DNA of 64,000 nucleotides from Geodermatophilus arenarius (GTDB taxonomy: Bacteria; Actinomycetota; Actinomycetes; Mycobacteriales; Geodermatophilaceae). The stretch lies in NCBI RefSeq assembly GCF_042654585.1, contig NZ_JBHSGR010000016.1, positions 56,961 to 120,960 of the forward strand, in the 5' to 3' direction. A program made the position numbers and the translations under genes. Positions 33,747 through 41,383 of this stretch are shown in pieces (within the stretch, counting starts at the first letter, position 1; each line of letters begins with the position of its first letter). The notes beneath the pieces were generated by a model that did no database searches, was not told the DNA's origin, and was given only the letters and a program-made list of their open reading frames with translations.

Positions 33747-34328
33747 TCAGTCGACCAGGTCGCCGTCGTCCGCGCGGGCGCCGTCGGCCCGGGCCGACTC
33801 GACGCCCTCGAGGAAGCCGCGGGCCCGCTCGGCCTGCGGGTAGCGGGCCACCAGCGCCCAGAAGCGCGCGTCGTGGCCGGCCTCGAGCAGGTGCGCCAGC
33901 TCGTGCACCAGCACGTAGTCGACGACGTACTCCGGCATCGACCGCAGCCGGCTCGACAGCCGGATGCTGCCGTCGGCGGGGGTGCACGAGCCCCAGCGGC
34001 GCTGCTGGTTGTCCACCCACCGCACGCTGGTCGGCTGCGGCACGCCGTCGAGGTGCGCGGCCGACAGTGCGCGGGCGCGGCTCATGAGCTCGTCGTCGCC
34101 GCCCAGGGAGCGGCGGCGGCGCTCCTCCCGGGTCTGCAGCTTGGCCACCATCTGGGCCACCCAGCGCCGCTCCTCGGCCGGCGTGAACGCCGCCGGGATG
34201 AGCACGATCGTCCGCCCCGACTCGCGGTAGGCGGTCACCGTCCGACGGCGGCGCGCGCTGCGGCGCACCTCGACCGGCCCGTCCGTGGACAGGGGGCCGC
34301 GCGAGGGGGCGGGGGTCGATCCGGGCAC
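33747..34328 (-). CDS. YgjP-like (DUF45/SprT-type) metallopeptidase
   Basis: 193 aa. The zinc-binding signature VLVHELAHLLEAGHDARFW (HExxH plus a third histidine) lies near residues 143-161 and is preceded by the family block RWGSCTPADGSIRLSSRL. The N terminus is Arg-rich. GTG 34328 is supported by a TACCGT -10 ending 6 nt upstream; a second GTG at 34268 would give 173 aa. It converges on DUF2342. The natural substrate of this family is unknown. Confidence 0.88.
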   Translation of the reverse strand: MPGSTPAPSRGPLSTDGPVEVRRSARRRRTVTAYRESGRTIVLIPAAFTPAEERRWVAQMVAKLQTREERRRRSLGGDDELMSRARALSAAHLDGVPQPTSVRWVDNQQRRWGSCTPADGSIRLSSRLRSMPEYVVDYVLVHELAHLLEAGHDARFWALVARYPQAERARGFLEGVESARADGARADDGDLVD

Positions 34329-34695
34329 GGGAGGACGGTAGCCACCGGCCGCCGGCGACGCGCGGAGGGGCGCCACCCGCTCGGGTACGAGTCGCACGGA
34401 CGGTGGACAGCCGGAGCCCGTCGGCGACGCGCTCCGTCCACAGCGGCGCCAGGCGTGTCCGCGCAGGTGACGGGCGTGGAACGGGTCGGCGACGGGCGGG
34501 TGGACACCGGCGCCTCCCCCGGCTGCACACAGCGACACGCCGCGGGGTCCCCACCGTCTCCACAGCGCTGTCCACAGGCTGTGGGCACCGCGGCGGGACG
34601 GGCTCCCCGGCCGGACGGGTCGGACGGGACCGCCCGGGTAGCGTTCGCGGAGGCGGCGCCCGGACGGGTGCCGAGCAGCTGGAAGAGGAGGCACC
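34329..34695. other. 367-bp gap between the DUF45 and DUF5679 genes
   Basis: No ORF of interest. It carries the DUF45 -10 (34335-34340) at the left. Scattered along it are several GTCCACA or TGTGGAC heptamers in both orientations, the best being CTGTCCACA at 34568-34576, one mismatch from the high-GC DnaA box TTGTCCACA. The right end supplies a strong GAAGAGGAGG before the DUF5679 start. Confidence 0.4.
34335..34340 (-). promoter_or_regulatory. -10 element (TACCGT) of the DUF45 peptidase gene
   Basis: TACCGT ends 6 nt before GTG 34328 on the minus strand; leaderless type. It decides the start of this gene. Confidence 0.5.
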
Positions 34696-34848
34696 GTGGC
34701 GGAGAGCTACAACGGCTACTGCGTGAAGTGCAAGGAGAAGCGGGACTTCGACGGCGAGGTCAAGGTCAGCGAGTCCGGCCGCCGGATGACCCAGGGCACC
34801 TGTCCGGTCTGCGGCACCAAGATGAACCGGATCCTCGGCAAGGCCTAG
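34696..34848 (+). CDS. DUF5679 four-cysteine zinc-ribbon microprotein
   Basis: Only 50 residues. Two CxxC knuckles (YCVKCKEKRDF near residue 9 and TCPVCGTKMNR near 36) flank a short basic hairpin VKVSESGRRMTQG, the layout of DUF5679, which resembles a topoisomerase zinc finger. GTG 34696 follows GAAGAGGAGG at a good distance. Likely a nucleic-acid-binding or structural zinc protein; function unknown. Followed 110 bp later by the E1-like gene. Confidence 0.85.
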   Translation: MAESYNGYCVKCKEKRDFDGEVKVSESGRRMTQGTCPVCGTKMNRILGKA

Positions 34849-34957
34849 GCACTGCCTCCTGACGGCGGCGTCCCGCACCGCGGGCGCCGCCGTCGTCGTC
34901 CCCGGACCCTGTGGACGACGGCAGCGGGAGCCGGGCCGGTCCTGCCACCCTGCGCGG

Positions 34958-36004
34958 GTGTCCGACACCGCCCACCCCCTGCTGCCCCCGGGCACGCCGC
35001 TGCTGCGCCGCTCCCCCGACGCCGTCCAGGTCGGTGGGGTCGAGCGCGACGGCGTGCTGGTCGGCTCCGCCCCGGCCGCGGTGACCGCCCTGCTGCGCGG
35101 CCTCGACGGCCGGCGCCCCCAGCGGACCGTGCTGGCCGACGCCGCCGGCGACGGTCTCGACCCCCGCGCGGTCGCCGCCCTGCTCGACCACCTGCGCGCC
35201 ACCGGCACGCTGGTCGACCTCGAGGCCGCGGACCTGCTGGCCTCCGATGCCGGCCCGGCCGCCGCGGCCCGCACCGCCGCGGAGCTGCCCGCCGCGCGGG
35301 ACCCCGACGGCGCGGTGCGCTGGCACGCCCGGCGCGCCGCGACGGTCGTCGTCGAGGGCGCGACCCGGGTCGGCGTCCCCCTGGCGACGCTGCTGGCGGC
35401 CAGCGGCGTGGGCCGGGTCGACGTCCGCGACGACGGCGTCGCCACCGCGGCCGACGCGGTCGCCGGCGGGCTGACCGCGGCCGACGAGGGGCGGGCCCGC
35501 TCGCTCGCCGCCGCGGACGCCGTCCGCCGCGCCAGCCCGCTCACCGACCTGCGCCCGCTGCCGCCGGGCGCCGTCCCCGACCTCGTCGTCCTCGCCCGGC
35601 CGTGGGCGGCCTCAGACCCGCTGGTCGCCGGGTTGCGGGACGCCGGCGTCGCGCACCTGGTCGCCGCCGTCCGCGGCGAGACCGGGGTCGTCGGGCCGCT
35701 GGTGGTCCCCGGCGTCACCGGCTGCCTGCGGTGCGCCGACCTGCGCCGTCGCGACGCCGATCCGCACTGGCCGGTGCTCGCCGCCCAGCTCACCGCCGCC
35801 GACGTCCCCGGCGGGTCCACCCTCGCCTGCTGGGCGACCGCGCTGGCCGCGGCGCAGACGGCGCTGGCCTACCTCGAGGGCAGCGGCAGCCCGGCGGCGC
35901 TGGCCGGCACGGTCGAGCTGGCGCCCCCGGGGCTCGTGCCGCGGCTGCGCCGCTGGTCGCCGCACCCGTCCTGCGGGTGCGGCGGCGCCCGCCCCTCCGG
36001 GTGA
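34958..36004 (+). CDS. E1/ThiF-like protein with zinc-type cysteines (Rv3196-like)
   Basis: 348 aa. The N-terminal 120 residues look like the winged/peptide-clamp region found in cyclodehydratase-associated E1-like proteins. The Rossmann part begins ATVVVEGATRVGVPLATLLA, with VGRVDVRDDGV following. A canonical GxGxxG loop is not intact (GATRVG). The C terminus has CLRCADLRRRDADPHW and a final CGCGG, giving four cysteines for a zinc. No peptide-precursor or docking partner gene is nearby, so a ribosomal-peptide role is not supported. It sits between DUF5679 and the ABC1 kinase, as in mycobacteria. Confidence 0.78.
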   Translation: MSDTAHPLLPPGTPLLRRSPDAVQVGGVERDGVLVGSAPAAVTALLRGLDGRRPQRTVLADAAGDGLDPRAVAALLDHLRATGTLVDLEAADLLASDAGPAAAARTAAELPAARDPDGAVRWHARRAATVVVEGATRVGVPLATLLAASGVGRVDVRDDGVATAADAVAGGLTAADEGRARSLAAADAVRRASPLTDLRPLPPGAVPDLVVLARPWAASDPLVAGLRDAGVAHLVAAVRGETGVVGPLVVPGVTGCLRCADLRRRDADPHWPVLAAQLTAADVPGGSTLACWATALAAAQTALAYLEGSGSPAALAGTVELAPPGLVPRLRRWSPHPSCGCGGARPSG

Positions 36005-36046
36005 CGCCCACCGCGGCTCCGTCAGCGGCCCGGGCTCCGCGTCGGG

Positions 36047-36052
36047 GACAAT
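36047..36052 (+). promoter_or_regulatory. -10 element (GACAAT) of the ABC1 kinase gene
   Basis: GACAAT, close to TACAAT, ends 6 nt before GTG 36059 without a Shine-Dalgarno; leaderless type. Confidence 0.4.
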
Positions 36053-36058
36053 GGCACG

Positions 36059-37381
36059 GTGACCGACGACGCACGGGGGATCCCCAGGGGCTCGATCTCG
36101 CGCACCGCGCGGCTGGCCTCGCTCCCCCTGGGTGCGGCCGGCCGCGCCACGCTGGGGATCGGCAAGCGGCTGTCGGGGCAGTCGTCCGAGGCGGTCGCCG
36201 CGGAGCTGCAGCAGCGCACCGCCGAGCAGCTGTTCGCCGTCCTGGGCCAGCTCAAGGGCGGGGCGATGAAGCTCGGCCAGACGCTGTCGGTGTTCGAGGC
36301 CGCCGTCCCCGAGGAGGTGGCCGCCCCCTACCGCGAGGCGCTGGTCAAGCTCCAGGAGGCGGCACCGCCGATGCCGGTGCGCACCGTGCACGCGGTGCTC
36401 GCCCAGCAGCTCGGCGGCACGTGGCGCACCCGCTTCCGCGAGTTCGACGACCAGCCGGCCGCGGCCGCCAGCATCGGCCAGGTGCACCGCGCCACCTGGC
36501 GCGACGGCCGCGACGTCGCCGTGAAGATCCAGTACCCGGGTGCGGCCACCGCGCTGATGGCCGACCTCAACCAGCTGTCCCGCTTCGCCCGGCTGTTCGC
36601 CGCGCTGTTCCCCGGCATGGACGTCAAGCCGCTGATCGCCGAGCTGCGCGCCCGGGTGATCGAGGAGCTCGACTACGGGCTGGAGGCCGACGCGCAGCGG
36701 CAGTTCGCCGCCGCCTACGCGGGCGACCCGGAGATCGTCGTCCCGCGGGTGGTGGCCAGCGCGCCGAAGGTGATCGTGTCGGAGTGGCTGGAGGGGCTGC
36801 CGCTGTCACGGGTCATCACCGAGGGCACCCGCGAGCAGCGCGACCGCGCCGGCCACCTCATGGCGGTGCTGCACTTCTCCGCCCCGCAGCGGGCCGGGCT
36901 GCTGCACGCCGACCCGCACCCGGGCAACTTCCGGCTCGTCGACGGCGGCCGCCTTGGGGTCATCGACTTCGGCGCCACCGCCCGGCTCCCCGACGGGCTG
37001 CCCGAGCCGATCGGCCGCCTGGTGCGCTGGGCGCTGGAGGGCCGCGCCGAGGAGGTGCTCACCGACCTGCGCGCCGAGGGGTTCGTGCGGCCGGGGATCG
37101 AGGTCGACGCCCAGGCCGTGCTGGACTACCTGCGGCCGATGCTCGAGCCGGTCGAGAGCCCGGGCTTCCGCTTCACCCGGGCCTGGATGCAGGAGCAGGC
37201 CGCCCGCCTCGCCGACCCCCGCAGCGAGGCGAACAAGCTGGGCCGCCAGCTCAACCTGCCGCCGGCCTACCTGCTCATCCACCGGGTGACGATCGGCTCG
37301 ATCGGCGTGCTCTGCCAGCTCGACGCCGCCGCCGACTACCGCGGCGTCCTCGAGGAGTGGCTGCCCGGCTTCAAGGCCTGA
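36059..37381 (+). CDS. ABC1/UbiB-family atypical kinase (Rv3197-like)
   Basis: 440-aa member of the ABC1 (ADCK/UbiB) family. It has the family-specific KxGQ motif in GGAMKLGQTLSVFEAA near residue 70, an Ala-rich nucleotide loop AAAASIGQVHRATW near 140, AVKIQYPG with the ATP lysine, EELDYGLEA, the catalytic LLHADPHPGNFRLVD near 288 and the metal-binding VIDFGATARL near 306. ABC1 proteins are usually ATPases that help lipid or quinone metabolism. No membrane segment at the C terminus. The right neighbour is whiB7, as in mycobacteria. Confidence 0.92.
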   Translation: MTDDARGIPRGSISRTARLASLPLGAAGRATLGIGKRLSGQSSEAVAAELQQRTAEQLFAVLGQLKGGAMKLGQTLSVFEAAVPEEVAAPYREALVKLQEAAPPMPVRTVHAVLAQQLGGTWRTRFREFDDQPAAAASIGQVHRATWRDGRDVAVKIQYPGAATALMADLNQLSRFARLFAALFPGMDVKPLIAELRARVIEELDYGLEADAQRQFAAAYAGDPEIVVPRVVASAPKVIVSEWLEGLPLSRVITEGTREQRDRAGHLMAVLHFSAPQRAGLLHADPHPGNFRLVDGGRLGVIDFGATARLPDGLPEPIGRLVRWALEGRAEEVLTDLRAEGFVRPGIEVDAQAVLDYLRPMLEPVESPGFRFTRAWMQEQAARLADPRSEANKLGRQLNLPPAYLLIHRVTIGSIGVLCQLDAAADYRGVLEEWLPGFKA

Positions 37382-37679
37382 CCGGGGCCCGACGGTCCCC
37401 GACCGGGCCCGGGACGACGAGAGGCCGGGCCCCCGACGCACCGGGAGCGGCGGGGGCCCGGCCTCGACCGGGAGGGCTCGGCGTGCTGCCGGGCCCCTGA
37501 GGGGGCGCCGCCGTGCCGCGGACGGCGGCGCCGGCCCGCGCGGCACGCCGGCTGGCGTACTCCGCGCGGCGGGCCCACCAGCGGGCGGCCGGCAGCCGGC
37601 GCACGCGGCCGGCGGCGTCGGCCTCGGCGCGCAGCTCGCGCAGCCGCGTGGTGGCCAGGTCGTACTCGTACGTGGTCAT
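37371..37679 (-). CDS. Small basic protein downstream of whiB7
   Basis: 102 aa from ATG 37679, with GAGGA about 8 nt upstream. Residues 1-52 (MTTYEYDLATTRLRELRAEA, then RRLPAARWWARRAEYASRRA) look like real helical protein of a kind seen in actinobacteria. The last 50 residues are Pro/Gly/Ala low complexity. They read through a hairpin and overlap the end of the convergent ABC1 kinase gene by 11 bp. The native protein may be shorter. Function unknown; cotranscription with whiB7 is possible (74-nt gap). Confidence 0.55.
   Translation of the reverse strand: MTTYEYDLATTRLRELRAEADAAGRVRRLPAARWWARRAEYASRRAARAGAAVRGTAAPPQGPGSTPSPPGRGRAPAAPGASGARPLVVPGPVGDRRAPVRP
37421..37465. terminator. 15-bp hairpin between ABC1 kinase and the small gene
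   Basis: Perfect arms 37421-37435 and 37451-37465 with a 15-nt loop, 39 nt past the ABC1 kinase stop. It overlaps the low-complexity tail of the convergent small ORF. Confidence 0.6.
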
Positions 37680-37753
37680 CTCGGGTCCTCGGTGCTCGTC
37701 GGGCGTCGGTGCCCGATCGGATGGCTGTCGCTGTCGGCTGTCGCCGTCACGGC

Positions 37754-38101
37754 TCACGCCGCGACGACCTTGCGGGGACGGCCCCGCGGGCGCTTGCGCG
37801 GGATGACCACACCCCGCTCGAAGATCTCGCCGCCCCAGACGCCCCACGGCTCGCCGCGGTCCAGGGCGCCGGCCAGGCAGGCGTCGCGGACCGGGCACTC
37901 CCCGCACAGGACCTTGGCCTGCTCGAGCAGCGCGGGGCTCTCGGCGAACCACAGGTCCGGGTCGTCGGTCCCGCGGCACGGCAGGGGGCGCCGCACCGGA
38001 GCCGGGGCCAGGGGGACGTGCGGCGTCCTCGGGGTGGTGCCGCCGGTCCGGGGGAGCCCGGGTCGGCGGTGGGACGTCGGGCGGTCGATCGTCTGCTGCA
38101 C
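37754..38101 (-). CDS. whiB7: WhiB7 transcriptional activator of antibiotic resistance
   Basis: 115-aa iron-sulfur regulator that binds sigma factor and activates intrinsic resistance genes. The four cluster cysteines are at PLPCRGTDDPDLWF, then CGECPVRDAC. The turn GVWGGEIFERG follows, and the AT-hook RGRPRK near the C terminus is the WhiB7 hallmark that separates it from other WhiB proteins. GTG 38101 is 5 nt after GAGGAGGAG. Location between the ABC1 kinase and uvrD2 matches Rv3197A. No good promoter is visible directly upstream; transcription probably comes through the leader ORF and hairpin. Confidence 0.94.
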   Translation of the reverse strand: MQQTIDRPTSHRRPGLPRTGGTTPRTPHVPLAPAPVRRPLPCRGTDDPDLWFAESPALLEQAKVLCGECPVRDACLAGALDRGEPWGVWGGEIFERGVVIPRKRPRGRPRKVVAA

Positions 38102-38190
38102 TGCCGCTCCTCCTCGTACTCGTCGTCTGCGCGGCCGGCGGGGGCCCGCCGACCGGGTGGTCGGGGCCGGGTGCCGCGGAGGAGAGACGA

Positions 38191-38225
38191 AGGCCGCGGA
38201 TCCCGGGGTTCGGGTTCCGCGGCCT
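38191..38225 (-). terminator. Leader hairpin (possible attenuator) upstream of whiB7
   Basis: Ten-bp arms (38191-38200 with 38216-38225) enclose a CCCG/CGGG inner stem, followed on the minus strand by a pyrimidine-rich stretch. It begins 21 nt after the stop of the 101-aa ORF and ends 89 nt before whiB7. Its position fits an intrinsic terminator that must be bypassed for whiB7 expression. Confidence 0.6.
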
Positions 38226-38246
38226 CGAGGAGGACCGGTCGAGCGG

Positions 38247-38552
38247 CTAGCTCTGCGGTCTCCCCGGGGAGTGGATCCCGAGGGTGTGGCGCTGCTTGCT
38301 GATGTGGGTGCGGAGGGCATCGGTGCCGCCGACGCCGGGGCCGAACTCGCCGCCGGTGGGCAGACCGGTCCCCTGGACCGGAGCGGTGGGCGCAGCGACG
38401 GCGGTGCCGGTCAGGTCGAACGGCGTCATCGACCGGACCACGGCGTAGCGCGGCCGCGCGGACGGGACGGCGCCGGTCAGGGCCGGACGCACGTCGAGGG
38501 CGCCCCAGGCGGAGACCCCGGCGGGGGCGAGGACGCAGCGCATGTCGGTCAT
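38247..38552 (-). CDS. 101-aa leader ORF upstream of whiB7
   Basis: From ATG 38552, preceded by GGAGGAGG, the frame encodes a 101-residue protein (MTDMRCVLAPAGVSAWGALD at the start, TDALRTHISKQRHTLGIHSP near the end) with no recognised domain. In mycobacteria and streptomycetes whiB7 is controlled by a short upstream ORF whose translation senses ribosome inhibition. This ORF is in the same position but much longer. It could be a true small protein, the sensor ORF, or both. Confidence 0.6.
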   Translation of the reverse strand: MTDMRCVLAPAGVSAWGALDVRPALTGAVPSARPRYAVVRSMTPFDLTGTAVAAPTAPVQGTGLPTGGEFGPGVGGTDALRTHISKQRHTLGIHSPGRPQS

Positions 38553-38639
38553 CGGTCCCCCTCCTCCCGGGGTCGGAGTCCGGCGGTCGGGCCGGGCTCG
38601 GTCTGGCGCGCCCGCGGTCGTCCGTCGGGCGCAGGCAGG

Positions 38640-38678
38640 ACAGTAGGGAAGGTCACCGCAGCGGCGCAACGCAATTAA
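38640..38678 (-). promoter_or_regulatory. Probable WhiB7-responsive promoter of the whiB7 transcript
   Basis: On the minus strand, TTAATT (38678-38673) is followed after 3 nt by -35 TTGCGC (38669-38664), an 18-nt spacer and -10 TACTGT (38645-38640). WhiB7 contacts an AT-rich tract just upstream of the -35 through its RGRPRK hook. TTAATT is the most AT-rich stretch around here, so autoregulation is likely. Confidence 0.6.
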
Positions 38679-38745
38679 CGGGCGCGTCCTCCGATGGCGT
38701 GGGACGCGCCGGTCCGGCCGTGCGGTGGGCACGGCCGGTGACCGG

Positions 38746-40785
38746 TCAGCCGCCGACGGTGGCGAGGACGTCCTCGCCGTACATCTCCAGCTTGCGGGCG
38801 CCGATGCCGGGGAGCCCGGACAGCTCGCGGATGCTCGTCGGCTTCGCCTCGGCGATGGCCTGCAGGGTGGCGTCGGTGAACACGACGTAGGCGGGCACCG
38901 AGGCGGCCTGCGCGGTGCTGCTGCGCCAGGCGCGCAGCCGCTCGAAGATCTCCCCGGCCTCCCCCTCGAGCACGACCTTGGCCCGCTTGGTCCTCCGGGG
39001 CGGCGGCGGGGCCGACGGCGTGGAGCCGGGCACCAGGCCGTCGAGGAAGCGGCTGCGCGGCCGGGCCCGCTTGGCGCCGGGGTTGCGGGCCAGCGACCAG
39101 GAGAGGGTGAGCTGCTCGCGGGCGCGGGTGACCGCGACGTAGAGCAGCCGCCGCTCCTCCTCCACCGCCTCCGGCCGGGACAGCGACTGGGAGATGGGCA
39201 GCACGCCGTCGACCAGGCCGACCACGAAGACGGCGTCCCACTCCAGGCCCTTGGCCGCGTGCATCGACGCCAGCGTCACGCCCTGGACGGTCGGCGCGTG
39301 CTGGGCGTCGGCCCGTTCGGCGAGGTGGGCGACGAAGCGCGGGAGGTCGGTGGTCGGGTCCTCGGCCACCAGGTCGACGGCGAGGTCGACCAGCGCGGCC
39401 AGCGACTGCCAGCGGTCGCGGGCCGCTCCCCCGGCCGGCGGGCGGTGCTCCACCCAGCCGGTCGAGGCGAGCACGTCGCGCACCGTGGGCACCAGCGCGC
39501 CGGGCTCGTGGCCGCCGGCGGCCGCGCCGCGCAGCAGGACGACCGCCTCGCGGACCTCGGGCCGCTCGAAGAACCGCTCCCCGCCCTTGAGGACGTAGGG
39601 CACGCCGGCGTCGGCCAGCGCCGACTCGTACACCTGGGACTGGGCGTTGATGCGGAACAGCACCGCGATCTCCGACGCCGGCGTCCCGCTCTCGACGAGC
39701 GCGCGGCAGGCCTGGGCGACCGCGGCGGCCTCGGCGGGCTCGTCGGCGTGCTCGAAGAAGCGCGGCTCGGGGCCCTCGGCCCGCTGGCCGAGGAGCTTGA
39801 GCCGGAAGATGCTCTTGCGTTCCGGCGCCTGCCCGATGAGCTTGTTCGCCAGCCCCACCACCTGCGGCGTCGAGCGGTAGTCGCGCTCGAGCTTGACCAC
39901 CGCGGCGTCGGGATAGCGGTCGGCGAAGCCCAGGAGGTAGTCGGGGTCGGCCCCGGTGAAGGAGTAGATGGTCTGGTTGGGGTCGCCGACGACGCAGACG
40001 TCGGCCCGCCCGCCCAGCCAGGCGTCGAGCAGCCGCTGCTGCAGCGGGTTGACGTCCTGGTACTCGTCGACGACGAAGTGGCGGTACTGCGCGCGCACCT
40101 GCCGGGCGACGTCGGGGTGCTCCTCCAGCGCGAACGCGGTGACCAGGAGCAGGTCCTCGAAGTCCAGTGCGCCGTCGCGCTGCTTGGCCGACTCGTAGGA
40201 GGCGTACACGCGGGCGACGGCGGCGGCGTCGAACGGCGGCTCGCGCCCGGCGGCCGCGGCCCGGGCCGGGTAGTCCTCCGGGGTGGCCAGCGTGGTCTTG
40301 GCCCACTCGATCTCGCTGGCGAGGTCGCGCAGGCTGGTCCGGTCGGTGGTCAGCCGGTTGCGGGTGGCCGCCGAGGCGACGACCCGCAGCTTGTTCTCGA
40401 TCAGCGGCGGCAGCGGGCCGCCGAGCACGCGCGGCGCGAAGTAGCGCAGCTGGCGCATCGCCGCCGCGTGGAAGGTGCGGGCCTGCACCCCGCCGACGCC
40501 GAGGCTGGCCAGCCGGGTGCGCAGCTCCCCGGCCGCACGGGCGGTGAAGGTCACCGCGAGCACCTGCTCGGGGACGAACGCGCCGGTGTGCACGCCGTAG
40601 GCGATGCGGTGGGTGATCGTGCGGGTCTTGCCCGTCCCCGCACCGGCGAGGATGCACACCGGGCCGGTGACCGCCGAGGCGGCCTCGCGCTGCTCCTCGT
40701 CGAGCCCGGCCAGGACCGCCTCGGCACCGGCGGAGGTCCCCGCGGACCCGGGGGTCGCCAGGGGCGCGTCGGCTGTCCGGGGCAT
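38746..40785 (-). CDS. uvrD2: UvrD2-type DNA helicase with HRDC domain
   Basis: 679-aa superfamily 1A helicase. Motif I AGAGTGKTRTITHRIA near residue 45, motif II VVDEYQDVNPLQQ near 235, motif III VVGDPNQTIYSFTGA, motif IV/V LASMHAAKGLEWDAVFVVGL near 520, motif VI YVAVTRAREQLTLSW near 565. A C-terminal HRDC domain (LQAIAEAKPTSIRELSGLPG) near 640-679 is characteristic of mycobacterial UvrD2. ATG 40785 has GGAGGA 8 nt upstream. Confidence 0.95.
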   Translation of the reverse strand: MPRTADAPLATPGSAGTSAGAEAVLAGLDEEQREAASAVTGPVCILAGAGTGKTRTITHRIAYGVHTGAFVPEQVLAVTFTARAAGELRTRLASLGVGGVQARTFHAAAMRQLRYFAPRVLGGPLPPLIENKLRVVASAATRNRLTTDRTSLRDLASEIEWAKTTLATPEDYPARAAAAGREPPFDAAAVARVYASYESAKQRDGALDFEDLLLVTAFALEEHPDVARQVRAQYRHFVVDEYQDVNPLQQRLLDAWLGGRADVCVVGDPNQTIYSFTGADPDYLLGFADRYPDAAVVKLERDYRSTPQVVGLANKLIGQAPERKSIFRLKLLGQRAEGPEPRFFEHADEPAEAAAVAQACRALVESGTPASEIAVLFRINAQSQVYESALADAGVPYVLKGGERFFERPEVREAVVLLRGAAAGGHEPGALVPTVRDVLASTGWVEHRPPAGGAARDRWQSLAALVDLAVDLVAEDPTTDLPRFVAHLAERADAQHAPTVQGVTLASMHAAKGLEWDAVFVVGLVDGVLPISQSLSRPEAVEEERRLLYVAVTRAREQLTLSWSLARNPGAKRARPRSRFLDGLVPGSTPSAPPPPRRTKRAKVVLEGEAGEIFERLRAWRSSTAQAASVPAYVVFTDATLQAIAEAKPTSIRELSGLPGIGARKLEMYGEDVLATVGG

Positions 40786-40998
40786 GCGGTGGTTCCTCCG
40801 AGGGCACAGGGGGACGGCGGCCGGCGGACCGCTCCTGCGAGTGTCCCAGCCCGGGACGACAGACGGCGCGGACACCCCGGCGCCTGGGGACGGCCGGTGC
40901 GCCCGGGGACGGCGAGGCCGGGAAGAGGCGACGGGCCCGCGGTGTTGGCCCCCTGGGACGTCGTCGCGTCCCCGCCCCGATCCCCTGGAGGACCCCGA

Positions 40999-41262
40999 GT
41001 GACTGCCGCGCCCGCCGCCGTGACGATGTACACCACCACCTGGTGCGGGTACTGCGTGCGGCTCAAGAAGCTCATGCAGGTCGAGGGCATCGACTACGCC
41101 GAGGTGGACATCGAGCGCGACGCCGCCGCGGCGGAGGTCGTCATGAACGCCAACGGCGGCAACCGCACCGTCCCGACCCTGGTCTTCGCCGACGGCAGCG
41201 CGCTGACCAACCCGAGCATCGACCAGGTCAAGGCGCGGCTCGCGCAGCAGTCGGACGCCTGA
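40999..41262 (+). CDS. mrx1: Mycoredoxin-1
   Basis: 87-aa glutaredoxin-fold protein that reduces mycothiol mixed disulfides. The active site WCGYCVRLKK is near residue 17 and the cis-proline TVPTLVFADG near residue 59. It is the Rv3198A homologue, divergent from uvrD2. GTG 40999 with GGAGGA about 7 nt upstream. Confidence 0.93.
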   Translation: MTAAPAAVTMYTTTWCGYCVRLKKLMQVEGIDYAEVDIERDAAAAEVVMNANGGNRTVPTLVFADGSALTNPSIDQVKARLAQQSDA

Positions 41263-41383
41263 TCGGCGGGTGCTGCAGGGGCCGCGGCCCCCGGCGGTGC
41301 ATCATCGTCCCCCGGCGGGTCGCGACCGTGGCACGCCGACGTCCCCCCGGCCCACCGGCCGAGCACCCGCGGGAGCCGCTGTC

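Noticed and set aside
34958..36004. A thiazole/oxazole-modified peptide cluster around the E1-like gene.
   Set aside because: No precursor peptide, YcaO, dehydrogenase or transporter gene nearby; the gene belongs to a conserved housekeeping block.
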